A stretch of 10,040 nucleotides of DNA from positions 1 to 10,040 of the forward strand of contig JAFDCW010000079.1 of the NCBI GenBank assembly GCA_019312705.1. The letters are read 5' to 3'. Position 1 is the first letter of the stretch, and each line of letters opens with the position of its first letter. The notes beneath the pieces were generated by a model, which saw nothing but the letters and a program-made list of their open reading frames with translations, was not told the origin of the DNA and did no database searches. The stretch is from Deltaproteobacteria bacterium (GTDB taxonomy: Bacteria > Myxococcota > Polyangia > Polyangiales > B10-G4). This document shows, in pieces, positions 1-7,175 of this stretch. A program made the translations under genes and the position numbers.

Positions 1-55
1 TGAACAAGGTGGTCAACGTCGCGCCAACCTCGAACACGTCGCCAGGGCCGTTCTG

Positions 56-2641
56 ATGCACGCCGACGGAGCCGCGCTCCGGTTATTGCCCTTGCTCTTC
101 GCCTTCAGCCTCACGACGGGGGCCTGCAGCATCGACCAGGGAGCGCTGCTCCCGGCGGACGCCGGTGACGGGGCCCTGCCGGACACCGGCACGGTCCCCG
201 ACACCGGTCCCCGTCCCCCCGATAGCAGCGTCCCGCCGCTCGGCCCCTGCGCGGACTTTGGCGAACCCCACGTGGTGGCCGTGGTCTCCGGAGACGCGCT
301 CTTCGATGGGGCCAGCCACGACGGCACCGAGCGCGAGGCCCCGGGGAACATCGCCCTCCGCGGCAACTCGTACCGCTACGGCACGTGGGCCGTGGCGGGC
401 CACGAAGACGCCCACTTGGGCAACCCGCCGTCCCTGAGCGATCTCGAAGGACGGGTCGCGACGGCCGCGGCCTACCGAGACGACTTCGATGTTTCCTACG
501 ACGACTCCGAGCCGCCCCACGACCTCCTCATCGCCGGCGATGGGGTCTACACCGTCGAGATTCACGGTGAGCTTCGCCTCGCCACGGGAACGAACACCCT
601 GCACGCGACCGTCGAAGACCGTCTGATCCTCGAGGTCGACGTGGACGGTACGACTCACACCCTGTCGCGGGGGACGAGCGGTTCGGGCGATGTCTCGATC
701 GACGCCCCCCGGGACGGTTGGTACCGGGTCCGGGGCGCCTGGCAGAGCGACGGCGGCGACGGTGAATTGACGCTCGAGATCACGCCGCGCACCGGAGGGC
801 GGCGGGAGCTCTGGACCGAAGAGATGCGCGTCGATTCGAACGCCTTCAGGAGCCGTGAGGTCCACGGGTGGGACAGCATAGACTTCGACGGCGAGCCGAG
901 CGGGTCTCGGATCGAACGGAGCGAGACCGACTGGAGCTCGAGCGGAGGAGATGAATACCCGGGCGTGGGCATCGAGGACCACGACACCTGGGCGGTCCGA
1001 TGGGTCGGGCGCCACCTGATCCCGGATCCGATCGACGCCTTCCATTTCGCCGCGAACCAGGGCGCCAGCCTCTTCGTCGACGGCGTCTTCCTCGGCTCGG
1101 GAGCGGACCGCACCCTCGATTCGGCGGCTCCCGACGGCACGGTCGACGTGGTTGCGGAGCTCTGGGACGGGAACGCCGATTCGGAGATGCTTCTCGAGTT
1201 CAACAGCGCACCGTTCCCCATCGATCACCTTCGACCCGCTTCCCGCTTCGGCGGGGTACCCCACGGCCGGGGCGACGAGTTCACCGTTTTCGTGAGCGGC
1301 GGGTTCACGCAGTCGGTGGACGTCGACCTCGGCGCGATTCCGTCCGGCCGCACGTCGGCGGTCGAGGTCTCCGTGATCATCGAAACGGCAGATCCGGGGC
1401 CCATCAACGTCACCGTCACCGAGCCCGGCGGCCTGACCGAGACACGCCGCTTGGTCGATGCCGCCTGGTCGCGGCAAGCGGGCCAGTGGCATCTCCGGTC
1501 GGTCCCCGATTGGGCGGACACGCTGACGGATGCCTCGGGGACCTGGGAGGTCACCGTCGACAATACGGGCACCGACGTCGTCGTCTGGCACCACGTCGGC
1601 GTGCTCGCCCACCTCGGCGGCACCCCCGAGCCCTTCCCGCGGAGCGGAATTTTCCGGACGGCGTTCATCGATCTCGGGGACGAGACGCTCATCCGCGGCG
1701 TCCGCGGCGGGGGAATCGTCACGGGGCGCAGTTGGGTTCAGTTCGGCATCCGGGCGGGGAATACGCCGATCGACGTGCCCTTCGCGCCAACCGATGCGGC
1801 CGGCGATCTACCGACGGCGATTCGCGGCCGCTACGTGCAAATCGAAGTCAGCCTTTCGGGCCCGGGGTGGGATACGCCGCGTGTCCGCGACCTCCGAATC
1901 CTCGGAGACGCTTGCCGCCGCTGTACGGAGACGGACCCCCTCACCTGCCCCGAGGAGCGCTCGAGCGAGGGCCTCGTCGCCATGTGGATGTTCGACGAAG
2001 GCGAAGGCGGCATGGTCCGCGACGTTTCGGGGTTTCAGACCCACGATCTCATCACCCCCACCGAAGCCGGCTGGAGCTGGACGACGGACCACCTGGCCTT
2101 CGAGTCGGGCGCCCCGGTGCTCACCATCGACCGACCCATCGACGCGATCCGCGAGGCGTTCGTCACCTCCGGGGAGTTCACCATCGAAGCCTGGGTCCGC
2201 CCTGACAATCGAACCCAGGGGGGCCCCGCCCGAATCCTCACGATGGAGGAAGAAACGAATGCTCGGAACGTGACCCTCAGCCAGCAGGCGGAGACCTACG
2301 AGGGTCGTATTCGACGGGTGGGCAACAACAGCGGCGCACCCTACGTCACGTCCGCTCCGGGGTCGGCGCAGACGTCACTTCAGCACGTAGTGCTCACCCG
2401 CCGCGCCGACGGCGTCGCCCAGCTCTGGGTCGATGGCGTCGCGAGCGGCGACCAAGGGGACACCGCCGGCGATCTCTCGAACTGGGACGCCGTCTACCGC
2501 CTCTATGTGGGCAATGCCCGGACCGCGGACCGACCCTGGCTTGGCGACTTCCATCTCGTCGCGATGTACTCCCGGGCCCTGAGTCAGGCGGCGGTCGAGC
2601 GGCACTACCGCATCGGCCCGCGCCGCGTTGCCGGACCGTGA
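56..2641 (+). CDS. Multidomain lipoprotein with PA14-like and C-terminal LamG-type domains
   Basis: An exported, probably lipid-anchored surface protein of 861 residues. The N-terminus has an Arg followed by a hydrophobic stretch (LLPLLFAFSL) and a lipobox-like TTGAC with Cys24 as the candidate acylated residue. The Thr at -3 is weaker than the usual Leu. An Asp/Gly/Pro/Thr-rich linker follows (about 28-62). Residues about 160-246 and 250-382 look like PA14-type modules; the second has the typical WAVRWVG, FHFAANQGASLFVDG pattern. Two further beta-rich segments (about 395-540 and 550-615) precede a small Cys cluster (C620, C623, C631). A LamG/concanavalin-like domain (about 637-855) closes the protein, with markers AMWMFDEGEGG, FTIEAWVRP, and ALSQAAVERHY. 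Such domains usually bind glycans or mediate adhesion; no catalytic motif is visible. The ATG at 56 follows CAGGG by 8 bases, but the frame stays open to the window edge, so an earlier start is possible. Confidence 0.85.
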   Translation: MHADGAALRLLPLLFAFSLTTGACSIDQGALLPADAGDGALPDTGTVPDTGPRPPDSSVPPLGPCADFGEPHVVAVVSGDALFDGASHDGTEREAPGNIALRGNSYRYGTWAVAGHEDAHLGNPPSLSDLEGRVATAAAYRDDFDVSYDDSEPPHDLLIAGDGVYTVEIHGELRLATGTNTLHATVEDRLILEVDVDGTTHTLSRGTSGSGDVSIDAPRDGWYRVRGAWQSDGGDGELTLEITPRTGGRRELWTEEMRVDSNAFRSREVHGWDSIDFDGEPSGSRIERSETDWSSSGGDEYPGVGIEDHDTWAVRWVGRHLIPDPIDAFHFAANQGASLFVDGVFLGSGADRTLDSAAPDGTVDVVAELWDGNADSEMLLEFNSAPFPIDHLRPASRFGGVPHGRGDEFTVFVSGGFTQSVDVDLGAIPSGRTSAVEVSVIIETADPGPINVTVTEPGGLTETRRLVDAAWSRQAGQWHLRSVPDWADTLTDASGTWEVTVDNTGTDVVVWHHVGVLAHLGGTPEPFPRSGIFRTAFIDLGDETLIRGVRGGGIVTGRSWVQFGIRAGNTPIDVPFAPTDAAGDLPTAIRGRYVQIEVSLSGPGWDTPRVRDLRILGDACRRCTETDPLTCPEERSSEGLVAMWMFDEGEGGMVRDVSGFQTHDLITPTEAGWSWTTDHLAFESGAPVLTIDRPIDAIREAFVTSGEFTIEAWVRPDNRTQGGPARILTMEEETNARNVTLSQQAETYEGRIRRVGNNSGAPYVTSAPGSAQTSLQHVVLTRRADGVAQLWVDGVASGDQGDTAGDLSNWDAVYRLYVGNARTADRPWLGDFHLVAMYSRALSQAAVERHYRIGPRRVAGP

Positions 2642-2642
2642 T

Positions 2643-3275
2643 TCACGCCCCGGCGAGGGGGGCGCCGGTCGCCTCGGCGACCTCCTTCGGTGTGACCCCG
2701 GCGGCACATTCGACGAGGCGAAAACCCTCGTCCGTGACGTCGACGACCGCGAGGTCCGTAATGATGCGATTGACGACGCCCTTCGCCGTCAGGGGGTAGT
2801 TCGCGTCCTGGACGAGCTTCGGCTCGCCCTTCTTGGTGAGGTGTTTGGTGAGCACCAGGATGCGGCGGGCGCCCGCGGCGAGGTCCATTGCACCGCCGAT
2901 GCCCATCACCCGGCCGCCGGGGATGGCCCAGTTGGCGAGGTCGCCGTTGGACCCGACCTGCATCGCTCCGAGGATCGCCAAGTCGACGTGGCCCCCTCGG
3001 ATCATCGTGAAGGACATCGCCGAGTCGAAGCACGAGCCGCCGGTAGCGACGGTCACGGTCTGCTTGCCCGCGTTGATGATCTGCGGGTCGGCTTCACCCT
3101 CGTACGGGAAAGGCCCCATGCCGAGGATTCCGTTTTCAGTGTGCAGCCAGACGTCGTGACCCTCGGGCAGGTAGTTGGCCACCATGGTCGGTAGGCCGAT
3201 GCCGAGGTTGACGATGCTGCCAGCCGGGATCTCCTCGGCGGCCCGGGCGGCGATCGCGTTGCGGTCCCAGGGCAT
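2643..3275 (-). CDS. scoB: Succinyl-CoA:3-oxoacid CoA-transferase, subunit B
   Basis: Family I CoA-transferase beta subunit of 210 residues, the usual length. It carries the glutamate that forms the covalent acyl/CoA intermediate when CoA moves from succinyl-CoA to a 3-oxo acid. The signature is LHTENGILGMGPFP with catalytic Glu47. The residue before it is Thr where the family pattern has Ser. Other hallmarks are VNLGIGLPT (22-30), INAGK, SFTMIRGGHVDLAILGAMQV, GDLANWAIPG, GIGGAMDLAAGAR and a C-terminal ITDLAVVDV segment. The start at 3275 is supported by GGGAG six bases upstream and by the TGATG junction, where the subunit A stop shares one base with this ATG, implying translational coupling. 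A longer open frame continues upstream to 4073 but only overlaps subunit A. The overall pattern is closer to ScoB than to AtoA; PcaJ (3-oxoadipate) is the main alternative. Confidence 0.92.
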   Translation of the reverse strand: MPWDRNAIAARAAEEIPAGSIVNLGIGLPTMVANYLPEGHDVWLHTENGILGMGPFPYEGEADPQIINAGKQTVTVATGGSCFDSAMSFTMIRGGHVDLAILGAMQVGSNGDLANWAIPGGRVMGIGGAMDLAAGARRILVLTKHLTKKGEPKLVQDANYPLTAKGVVNRIITDLAVVDVTDEGFRLVECAAGVTPKEVAEATGAPLAGA

Positions 3276-4018
3276 CAGGCGCTCCCTTCTGCGGCACCCG
3301 CCGCGGACGGGCGCGGCCGGGTGGTCTCGTACTCGAAGGGGTCTTCGTGTTCGGTCACCTCGACGACGCGGTGCACGAAGACCCCGGGCAGGTGCACGTC
3401 GTCGGGGTCGATGGCGCCGAGGGGGACGAGGTGGTCGGCCTCGACGATGGTCGTCGTGGCAGCCGTGGCCATGATCGGCGCGAAGTTGCGCGCGGTACGC
3501 CAGAACCGCACGTTGCCGAAGGAGTCGGCCTGGTGGGCGCGGACCAGCGCGTAGTCGGCGCTCAGCGCCTCTTCGAGCAGGTACTCGCGGCCGCCAAACT
3601 CGCGCACCTCTTTGCCCTCGGCGACGACGGTGCCGACCCCGGTCGGTGTGTAGAAGGCGGGGATGCCAGCACCGGCGGCGCGCATGCGCTCGACGAAGGT
3701 GCCCTGGGGAACAATCTGCACGTCGATGATTCCGCCGGCCATCGCCTGGTGCAGGTCCTCGTTGTTGCCCACGTAGGTGCAAACGATCTTGCGCACGATG
3801 TCGGCCTTCAGCCACGCCGCGAGCCCCTGGCCCATGTTGCCGGCGTTGTTGCTGATCAGCGTGAGGTTTCGAGCGCCGGAGGCGACCACCGCTCGGATGA
3901 GCGCCTCCGCGTTGCCGCATAGCCCGAAGCCGCCAACCATGATGCGCGCCCCGTCGGTAAGCCCCTCGAGGGCCTCGGCCGGCGTCTGCTTCACCTTGTC
4001 TCGATGTCGTCCGTTCAT
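3275..4018 (-). CDS. scoA: Succinyl-CoA:3-oxoacid CoA-transferase, subunit A
   Basis: Alpha subunit (247 residues) of the same family I CoA-transferase; it pairs with the adjacent B subunit in the cytoplasm. Visible motifs are the glycine-rich [10 protein letters not shown] (26-35), LTLISNNAG (52-60), the VPQGTF and [15 protein letters not shown] blocks, [12 protein letters not shown] and the [13 protein letters not shown] segment typical of ScoA. Where most family members have G-x-P after GGFGLC, this one reads GNAE, so the conserved Pro is Ala37. The C-terminus has an Ala/Ser/Pro-rich tail of about 20 residues. The start at 4018 is supported by GGAG seven bases upstream and by an ATGA overlap with the stop of the aminotransferase gene. 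Tight coupling on both sides indicates one transcript of three genes. The substrate could be acetoacetate, 3-oxoadipate or another 3-oxo acid. Confidence 0.92.
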   Translation of the reverse strand: MNGRHRDKVKQTPAEALEGLTDGARIMVGGFGLCGNAEALIRAVVASGARNLTLISNNAGNMGQGLAAWLKADIVRKIVCTYVGNNEDLHQAMAGGIIDVQIVPQGTFVERMRAAGAGIPAFYTPTGVGTVVAEGKEVREFGGREYLLEEALSADYALVRAHQADSFGNVRFWRTARNFAPIMATAATTTIVEADHLVPLGAIDPDDVHLPGVFVHRVVEVTEHEDPFEYETTRPRPSAAGAAEGSA

Positions 4019-5301
4019 GGCCGTACTCCAAATGCTTCCTGGACCGCGTCTGCCACGGCGCCGAGGCCGTCACGAAGCTCCTCTTTACCGATGACGAGGG
4101 GCGGAGCGATGACCAGGATGTTCCGCTGTGAAGGCAAGTGGGCGTGCACGCAGCGCGCGACGAGGGCGCTCTTCAGGGCCTCGTAGCGCCCCGCCCCGAG
4201 GTCGAGCTCGACGCCGCCGAGCAGCCCCCGGCAGCGGACCTGCCCACCCCAGGAACCCGCAGCCTGGACGATTCGCTCGAGGCCCGCTCGGAGGGTGCCC
4301 TCGAGGGCGGCCGCCCGGTCGACGAGGCCCTCGTCGTCGATGACGCGGAGGGTCTCGAGGGCCGCGGCGACGCCGAGGGGATGGGCGTAGTGGGTCAGCC
4401 CCGTCACGAGCGCTCGCTCGTCGAAGTGGGCGCTCACGCGCTCGTGCACGAGTACCGCACCGAGCGTCCCGTAGCCCCCGGTGATGGCCTTGCCGCAGGT
4501 GATGAGGGCGGGGACGACGCCGTCGTGGTCGAGCGCAAAGAAACGCCCCGTGCGGCCAAAACCGACGAGGACCTCATCCATGACGAGCAGCGCCCCGTGG
4601 CGGTCGCAGGCGTGGCGCACCTCGGCCATGTACCCGGGCGGCGGGATCAACACCCCGTTCGCTCCGACGATGGACTCCACGAAGACCGCAGCGACGCCGT
4701 CCCCTTCACGGGAGAGCGTGGCCGGGATGTGGGTCAGCGGCGCATGCGCGCAGTCGGGCGCTCGAACGCCGCCCGGGCAAGCGCCGCAGTCGAAGTCGGA
4801 GACGTGCACCACGCCGGGCAGCCCCGGCTCCACCGCCATGCGCCGCGCGTCGCCCGTGAGGGAAACCGCGCCCATGGTCGCTCCGTGGTAGCTGCGGTAG
4901 CGCGCGAGCAGCTTGAACTTGCCTGTGGCCATCCGGGCGATCTTGATCGCGTTCTCGTTGGCGTCGGAGCCCCCGAGGGTGAAGAAGACGCGGTCGAAGC
5001 CGTCCGGTGCCTTGGCGAGGAGGCGCTCGGCGAGCTCGCGCTTTTCCGGGTAGTCGGCGGCGGGGATCGACAAGCAGAGCCGCTCCGCCTGGGCCTTCAC
5101 CGCGTCGATGACGCGCCGATGCCCATGACCGAGATTCGCCTGATAGATCAGGCTGCCGAGGTCGAGCCACCGCTCGCCCGTCGCGAGCTCGAAGTGGGCC
5201 CCATCGCCGCCAACGAGAGAGATCGGACGCGCGTCTTTCTGCGCGCCCCAGGTGAAGAAATAGGGGTGGTCCGCCACGGGGCGGATCGTACACGGGCGCA
5301 T
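4015..5301 (-). CDS. Class III PLP-dependent aminotransferase
   Basis: A fold-type I, class III (omega-amino acid) transaminase of 428 residues, normal full length. Cofactor-site features are GSDANENA (111-118), YRSYHG (135-140), the [12 protein letters not shown] block with Asp242 for the pyridine nitrogen, and Lys271 in [12 protein letters not shown] as the Schiff-base lysine. Thr303 is a candidate phosphate contact. Cys172, Cys175 and Cys184 fall in a short variable stretch between the large-domain blocks. The family covers GABA, beta-alanine, taurine, diamine and 3-aminobutyryl-CoA transaminases; I cannot choose among them, although the [11 protein letters not shown]-terminus resembles many loosely named 'aspartate aminotransferase family' proteins. 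The gene leads a unit with two CoA-transferase subunits, overlapping the A subunit by ATGA, so its oxo-acid product may be the CoA acceptor. The ATG at 5301 lacks a clear Shine-Dalgarno site; a GTG at 5277 (before ADHPYFF) is an alternative. Confidence 0.88.
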   Translation of the reverse strand: MRPCTIRPVADHPYFFTWGAQKDARPISLVGGDGAHFELATGERWLDLGSLIYQANLGHGHRRVIDAVKAQAERLCLSIPAADYPEKRELAERLLAKAPDGFDRVFFTLGGSDANENAIKIARMATGKFKLLARYRSYHGATMGAVSLTGDARRMAVEPGLPGVVHVSDFDCGACPGGVRAPDCAHAPLTHIPATLSREGDGVAAVFVESIVGANGVLIPPPGYMAEVRHACDRHGALLVMDEVLVGFGRTGRFFALDHDGVVPALITCGKAITGGYGTLGAVLVHERVSAHFDERALVTGLTHYAHPLGVAAALETLRVIDDEGLVDRAAALEGTLRAGLERIVQAAGSWGGQVRCRGLLGGVELDLGAGRYEALKSALVARCVHAHLPSQRNILVIAPPLVIGKEELRDGLGAVADAVQEAFGVRP

Positions 5302-5330
5302 GCCCGCCGAAAGGGCTAAGTTTCGACGGA

Positions 5331-7019
5331 ATGGGGAGTCAGGGCACGGCCAGTGAGGGACCGAATCGGGAGCCGACCTCGGCGACCGACGAGGACGATA
5401 TTCTCCTCGAGGCCGGGGCGTCGGTCGACGGTCGATACCGGATCTCCTCGGTCCTCGGCATGGGCGGCGTGGGGGTCGTCTACGAGGCAGAGCATCTGGG
5501 CTTGAAGCGCGCGGTGGCTCTGAAGGTTCTGCGCAAGTCCTTCGTCGAGCACGTGTCTCTCCGGCCGCGCTTCGAGCGCGAGGCCCGGGCGCTCTCGGCG
5601 ATGGCGCACCCCAACATCGTCGCCGTGATGGACTACGCGATCGCCGACGAAGGGCCCTACCTCGTCATGGAGTTGCTCGCCGGGCGTACCCTTCGAACGT
5701 TGATGGATGAGGGCCCCGTGCCTGCGCCCTACGCGCTGCGCATTACCCGGGCCTTGCTCCGTGGCCTCGGCTACGCCCACGGCCGCGGCCTCGTGCACCG
5801 CGACATCAAACCAGGGAACGTCTTCCTCCAGTCCCTCGACGCCCAGGGTGAATACGTGAAGCTCCTGGATTTCGGCTTCGCAAAGATATCGCCGGGCTCA
5901 GACCTCACCACCGGGTCGATGATCTCCTCGGTCGACGAGACCTTCGGGACCCCGGCCTATATGTCGCCGGAGCAAGCGATGGGCGACCACCTCGACCACC
6001 GCGCGGACCTCTACTCGGTCGGCATCCTGCTCTACGAGATGCTCGCCGGCGCCAAACCCTTCGACGGCGAAGTGGGCGAAATCATCAACGCGCACCTCAC
6101 GGCCCCGGTCCCCGCCTTCGAAGAGTTTCGGTCCGACGTGCGCGCGACCAAGGAGATAGTCGCGCTCTTCGGGCGCGCCCTTGCCAAGGACCCGGCGGAC
6201 CGCTTCGAATCGGCGGACGCGATGGCCGCGGCCATCGAGGAGCTTCCCACCACTGCGTTGGTGCCCCGGGATACGAGGCAGGCGGCCCTCGGGGCGCGCG
6301 AGACGCCGATGATCCCCGCACCACCAAAGGTGAACAGGTCGCAGAAGGACGCCGCCCCCGAAACGACGGACGACCGAGCCCGCCCGTGGGCATTCATCGC
6401 GGTCGCCGTAACCATTGGCCTGAGCGGCATCGGGTTGCTCTGGCACGCGGCCGGGCTCCCACAAGAGAGCCCACAAGAGAGCCCACAAGAGAGCCCACAA
6501 GAGGACCAAGAAGAGAGTGCAGCTGCGGTCCAACCCACGACCGACGAAGCGGCGAACGTGGCCGCTCAACTGCCTACCGCCGCTGCCCTCGCCCCGGCCG
6601 GAGATCCGACGCCAGCCCCTCTCCCCGAGGGCCTCGCGGCCCCGGTGCCGCCCCCGGTCCCTTGGGACATGCATCCGCAGGTGCCGCTGCTCGAATCGGC
6701 CCGGGCGATCCTCGACGAGGGCGAGATCCCTGGGAACGAGGTCATCATCCAGCTCCGGGCCTACTCTCGGGGAAACCGGCTCGACCCGCGCCCGCATCTG
6801 CTTCTCGGCCGCCTCTTCCTCGCCCGGGAGTGGTGGAGCGACGCCCTCGCCCGGCTGTCCGTCGCCTACACCGTCGATCCGCGCTTTGGGGCCGACCCGA
6901 GCCTCCGCGGAGGCCTCGAGGCCCTCGCCCTGCGGCGAGAGCTGTCGGACGAAGCCCAGGCGCTCCTCGCCCATATCGACGCAGCGAACGGGGAAGAGCT
7001 GCCCGCCCCGGAGCTCTGA
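5331..7019 (+). CDS. Membrane-anchored Ser/Thr protein kinase (Hanks type) with C-terminal helical repeat domain
   Basis: A eukaryotic-like protein kinase of 562 residues, apparently active. The kinase domain spans about 35-305: glycine loop GMGGVG (43-48), ATP-binding Lys65 in VALK, helix C Glu84, catalytic loop HRDIKPGN (156-163) with Asp158, DFG (180-182), a Ser/Thr-rich activation loop (about 191-207) and the APE-like SPE (212-214). A Pro-rich juxtamembrane stretch leads to one transmembrane segment (about 353-371). Beyond it lie PQES repeats (377-392), an Ala/Pro-rich linker, and a helical domain (about 448-550) resembling a TPR pair ([24 protein letters not shown]). The expected topology is kinase in the cytoplasm and the C-terminus outside the inner membrane, perhaps sensing envelope partners. 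No PASTA repeats are seen. The first ATG is used; the ribosome-binding site is weak. The gene is divergent from the aminotransferase with 29 bases between starts. The substrate is unknown. Confidence 0.92.
   Translation: MGSQGTASEGPNREPTSATDEDDILLEAGASVDGRYRISSVLGMGGVGVVYEAEHLGLKRAVALKVLRKSFVEHVSLRPRFEREARALSAMAHPNIVAVMDYAIADEGPYLVMELLAGRTLRTLMDEGPVPAPYALRITRALLRGLGYAHGRGLVHRDIKPGNVFLQSLDAQGEYVKLLDFGFAKISPGSDLTTGSMISSVDETFGTPAYMSPEQAMGDHLDHRADLYSVGILLYEMLAGAKPFDGEVGEIINAHLTAPVPAFEEFRSDVRATKEIVALFGRALAKDPADRFESADAMAAAIEELPTTALVPRDTRQAALGARETPMIPAPPKVNRSQKDAAPETTDDRARPWAFIAVAVTIGLSGIGLLWHAAGLPQESPQESPQESPQEDQEESAAAVQPTTDEAANVAAQLPTAAALAPAGDPTPAPLPEGLAAPVPPPVPWDMHPQVPLLESARAILDEGEIPGNEVIIQLRAYSRGNRLDPRPHLLLGRLFLAREWWSDALARLSVAYTVDPRFGADPSLRGGLEALALRRELSDEAQALLAHIDAANGEELPAPEL
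6459..6506 (+). repeat. In-frame 12-bp tandem repeat encoding Pro-Gln-Glu-Ser
   Basis: Three identical copies of CCACAAGAGAGC are followed by a fourth that diverges in its last bases (CCACAAGAGGAC). The array lies just after the transmembrane segment of the kinase gene and encodes PQES x3 then PQED. Because the unit is a multiple of three, gain or loss of copies would lengthen or shorten the linker without breaking the frame. The perfect identity, in codons (CAA, CCA) less GC-rich than the surroundings, suggests recent slippage expansion. Confidence 0.95.
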
Positions 7020-7066
7020 CGCCCGCGCGAACTCTGCCTAGCAGGGCAAGTCTTGCTCACCAATCG

Positions 7067-7139
7067 CCTATGCCGAGGGACCGTGAAGCGGCCAAAAGCG
7101 GCGTGGTTTCAGGGGCTTCGAGGTATCCGCGGGCATAGG
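7067..7139. repeat. Intergenic inverted repeat CCTATGCC ... GGCATAGG
   Basis: The 156-base gap between the kinase and VanW genes holds two perfect 8-base inverted arms, at 7067-7074 and 7132-7139, separated by 57 bases. Upstream in the same gap is a symmetrical 11-mer GCAAGTCTTGC (7046-7056) and a small CTGC/GCAG hairpin (7034-7044). No T-run follows, so none is a standard intrinsic terminator. They could be protein-binding sites or chance matches. No convincing -35/-10 promoter is visible in this gap. Confidence 0.4.
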
Positions 7140-7175
7140 GGGGGACGTGGCCGGGGACTTGCTCAGTGAAGAGGC

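Noticed and set aside
1..55. End of an upstream gene
   Set aside because: The stretch is too short to judge. The lipoprotein frame itself is open through it, so it may equally be leader or N-terminal coding sequence.
83..1612. A 509-residue open frame on the minus strand opposite the lipoprotein gene, and similar long antisense frames elsewhere (for example 4138-5319 + and 5898-6974 -)
   Set aside because: They are Arg/Gly/Ala/Pro-rich, show no domain pattern and mirror a well-supported gene on the other strand. In GC-rich DNA such stop-free antisense frames are expected.
3276..4073. Upstream extension of the CoA-transferase B frame (476 residues in total)
   Set aside because: The extension overlaps subunit A in another frame and is Arg/Gly-rich. 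The family N-terminus and ribosome-binding site both place the start at 3275.
6459..6506. CRISPR-like repeat array
   Set aside because: The 12-bp units are directly adjacent without spacers and encode an in-frame peptide repeat in the kinase.
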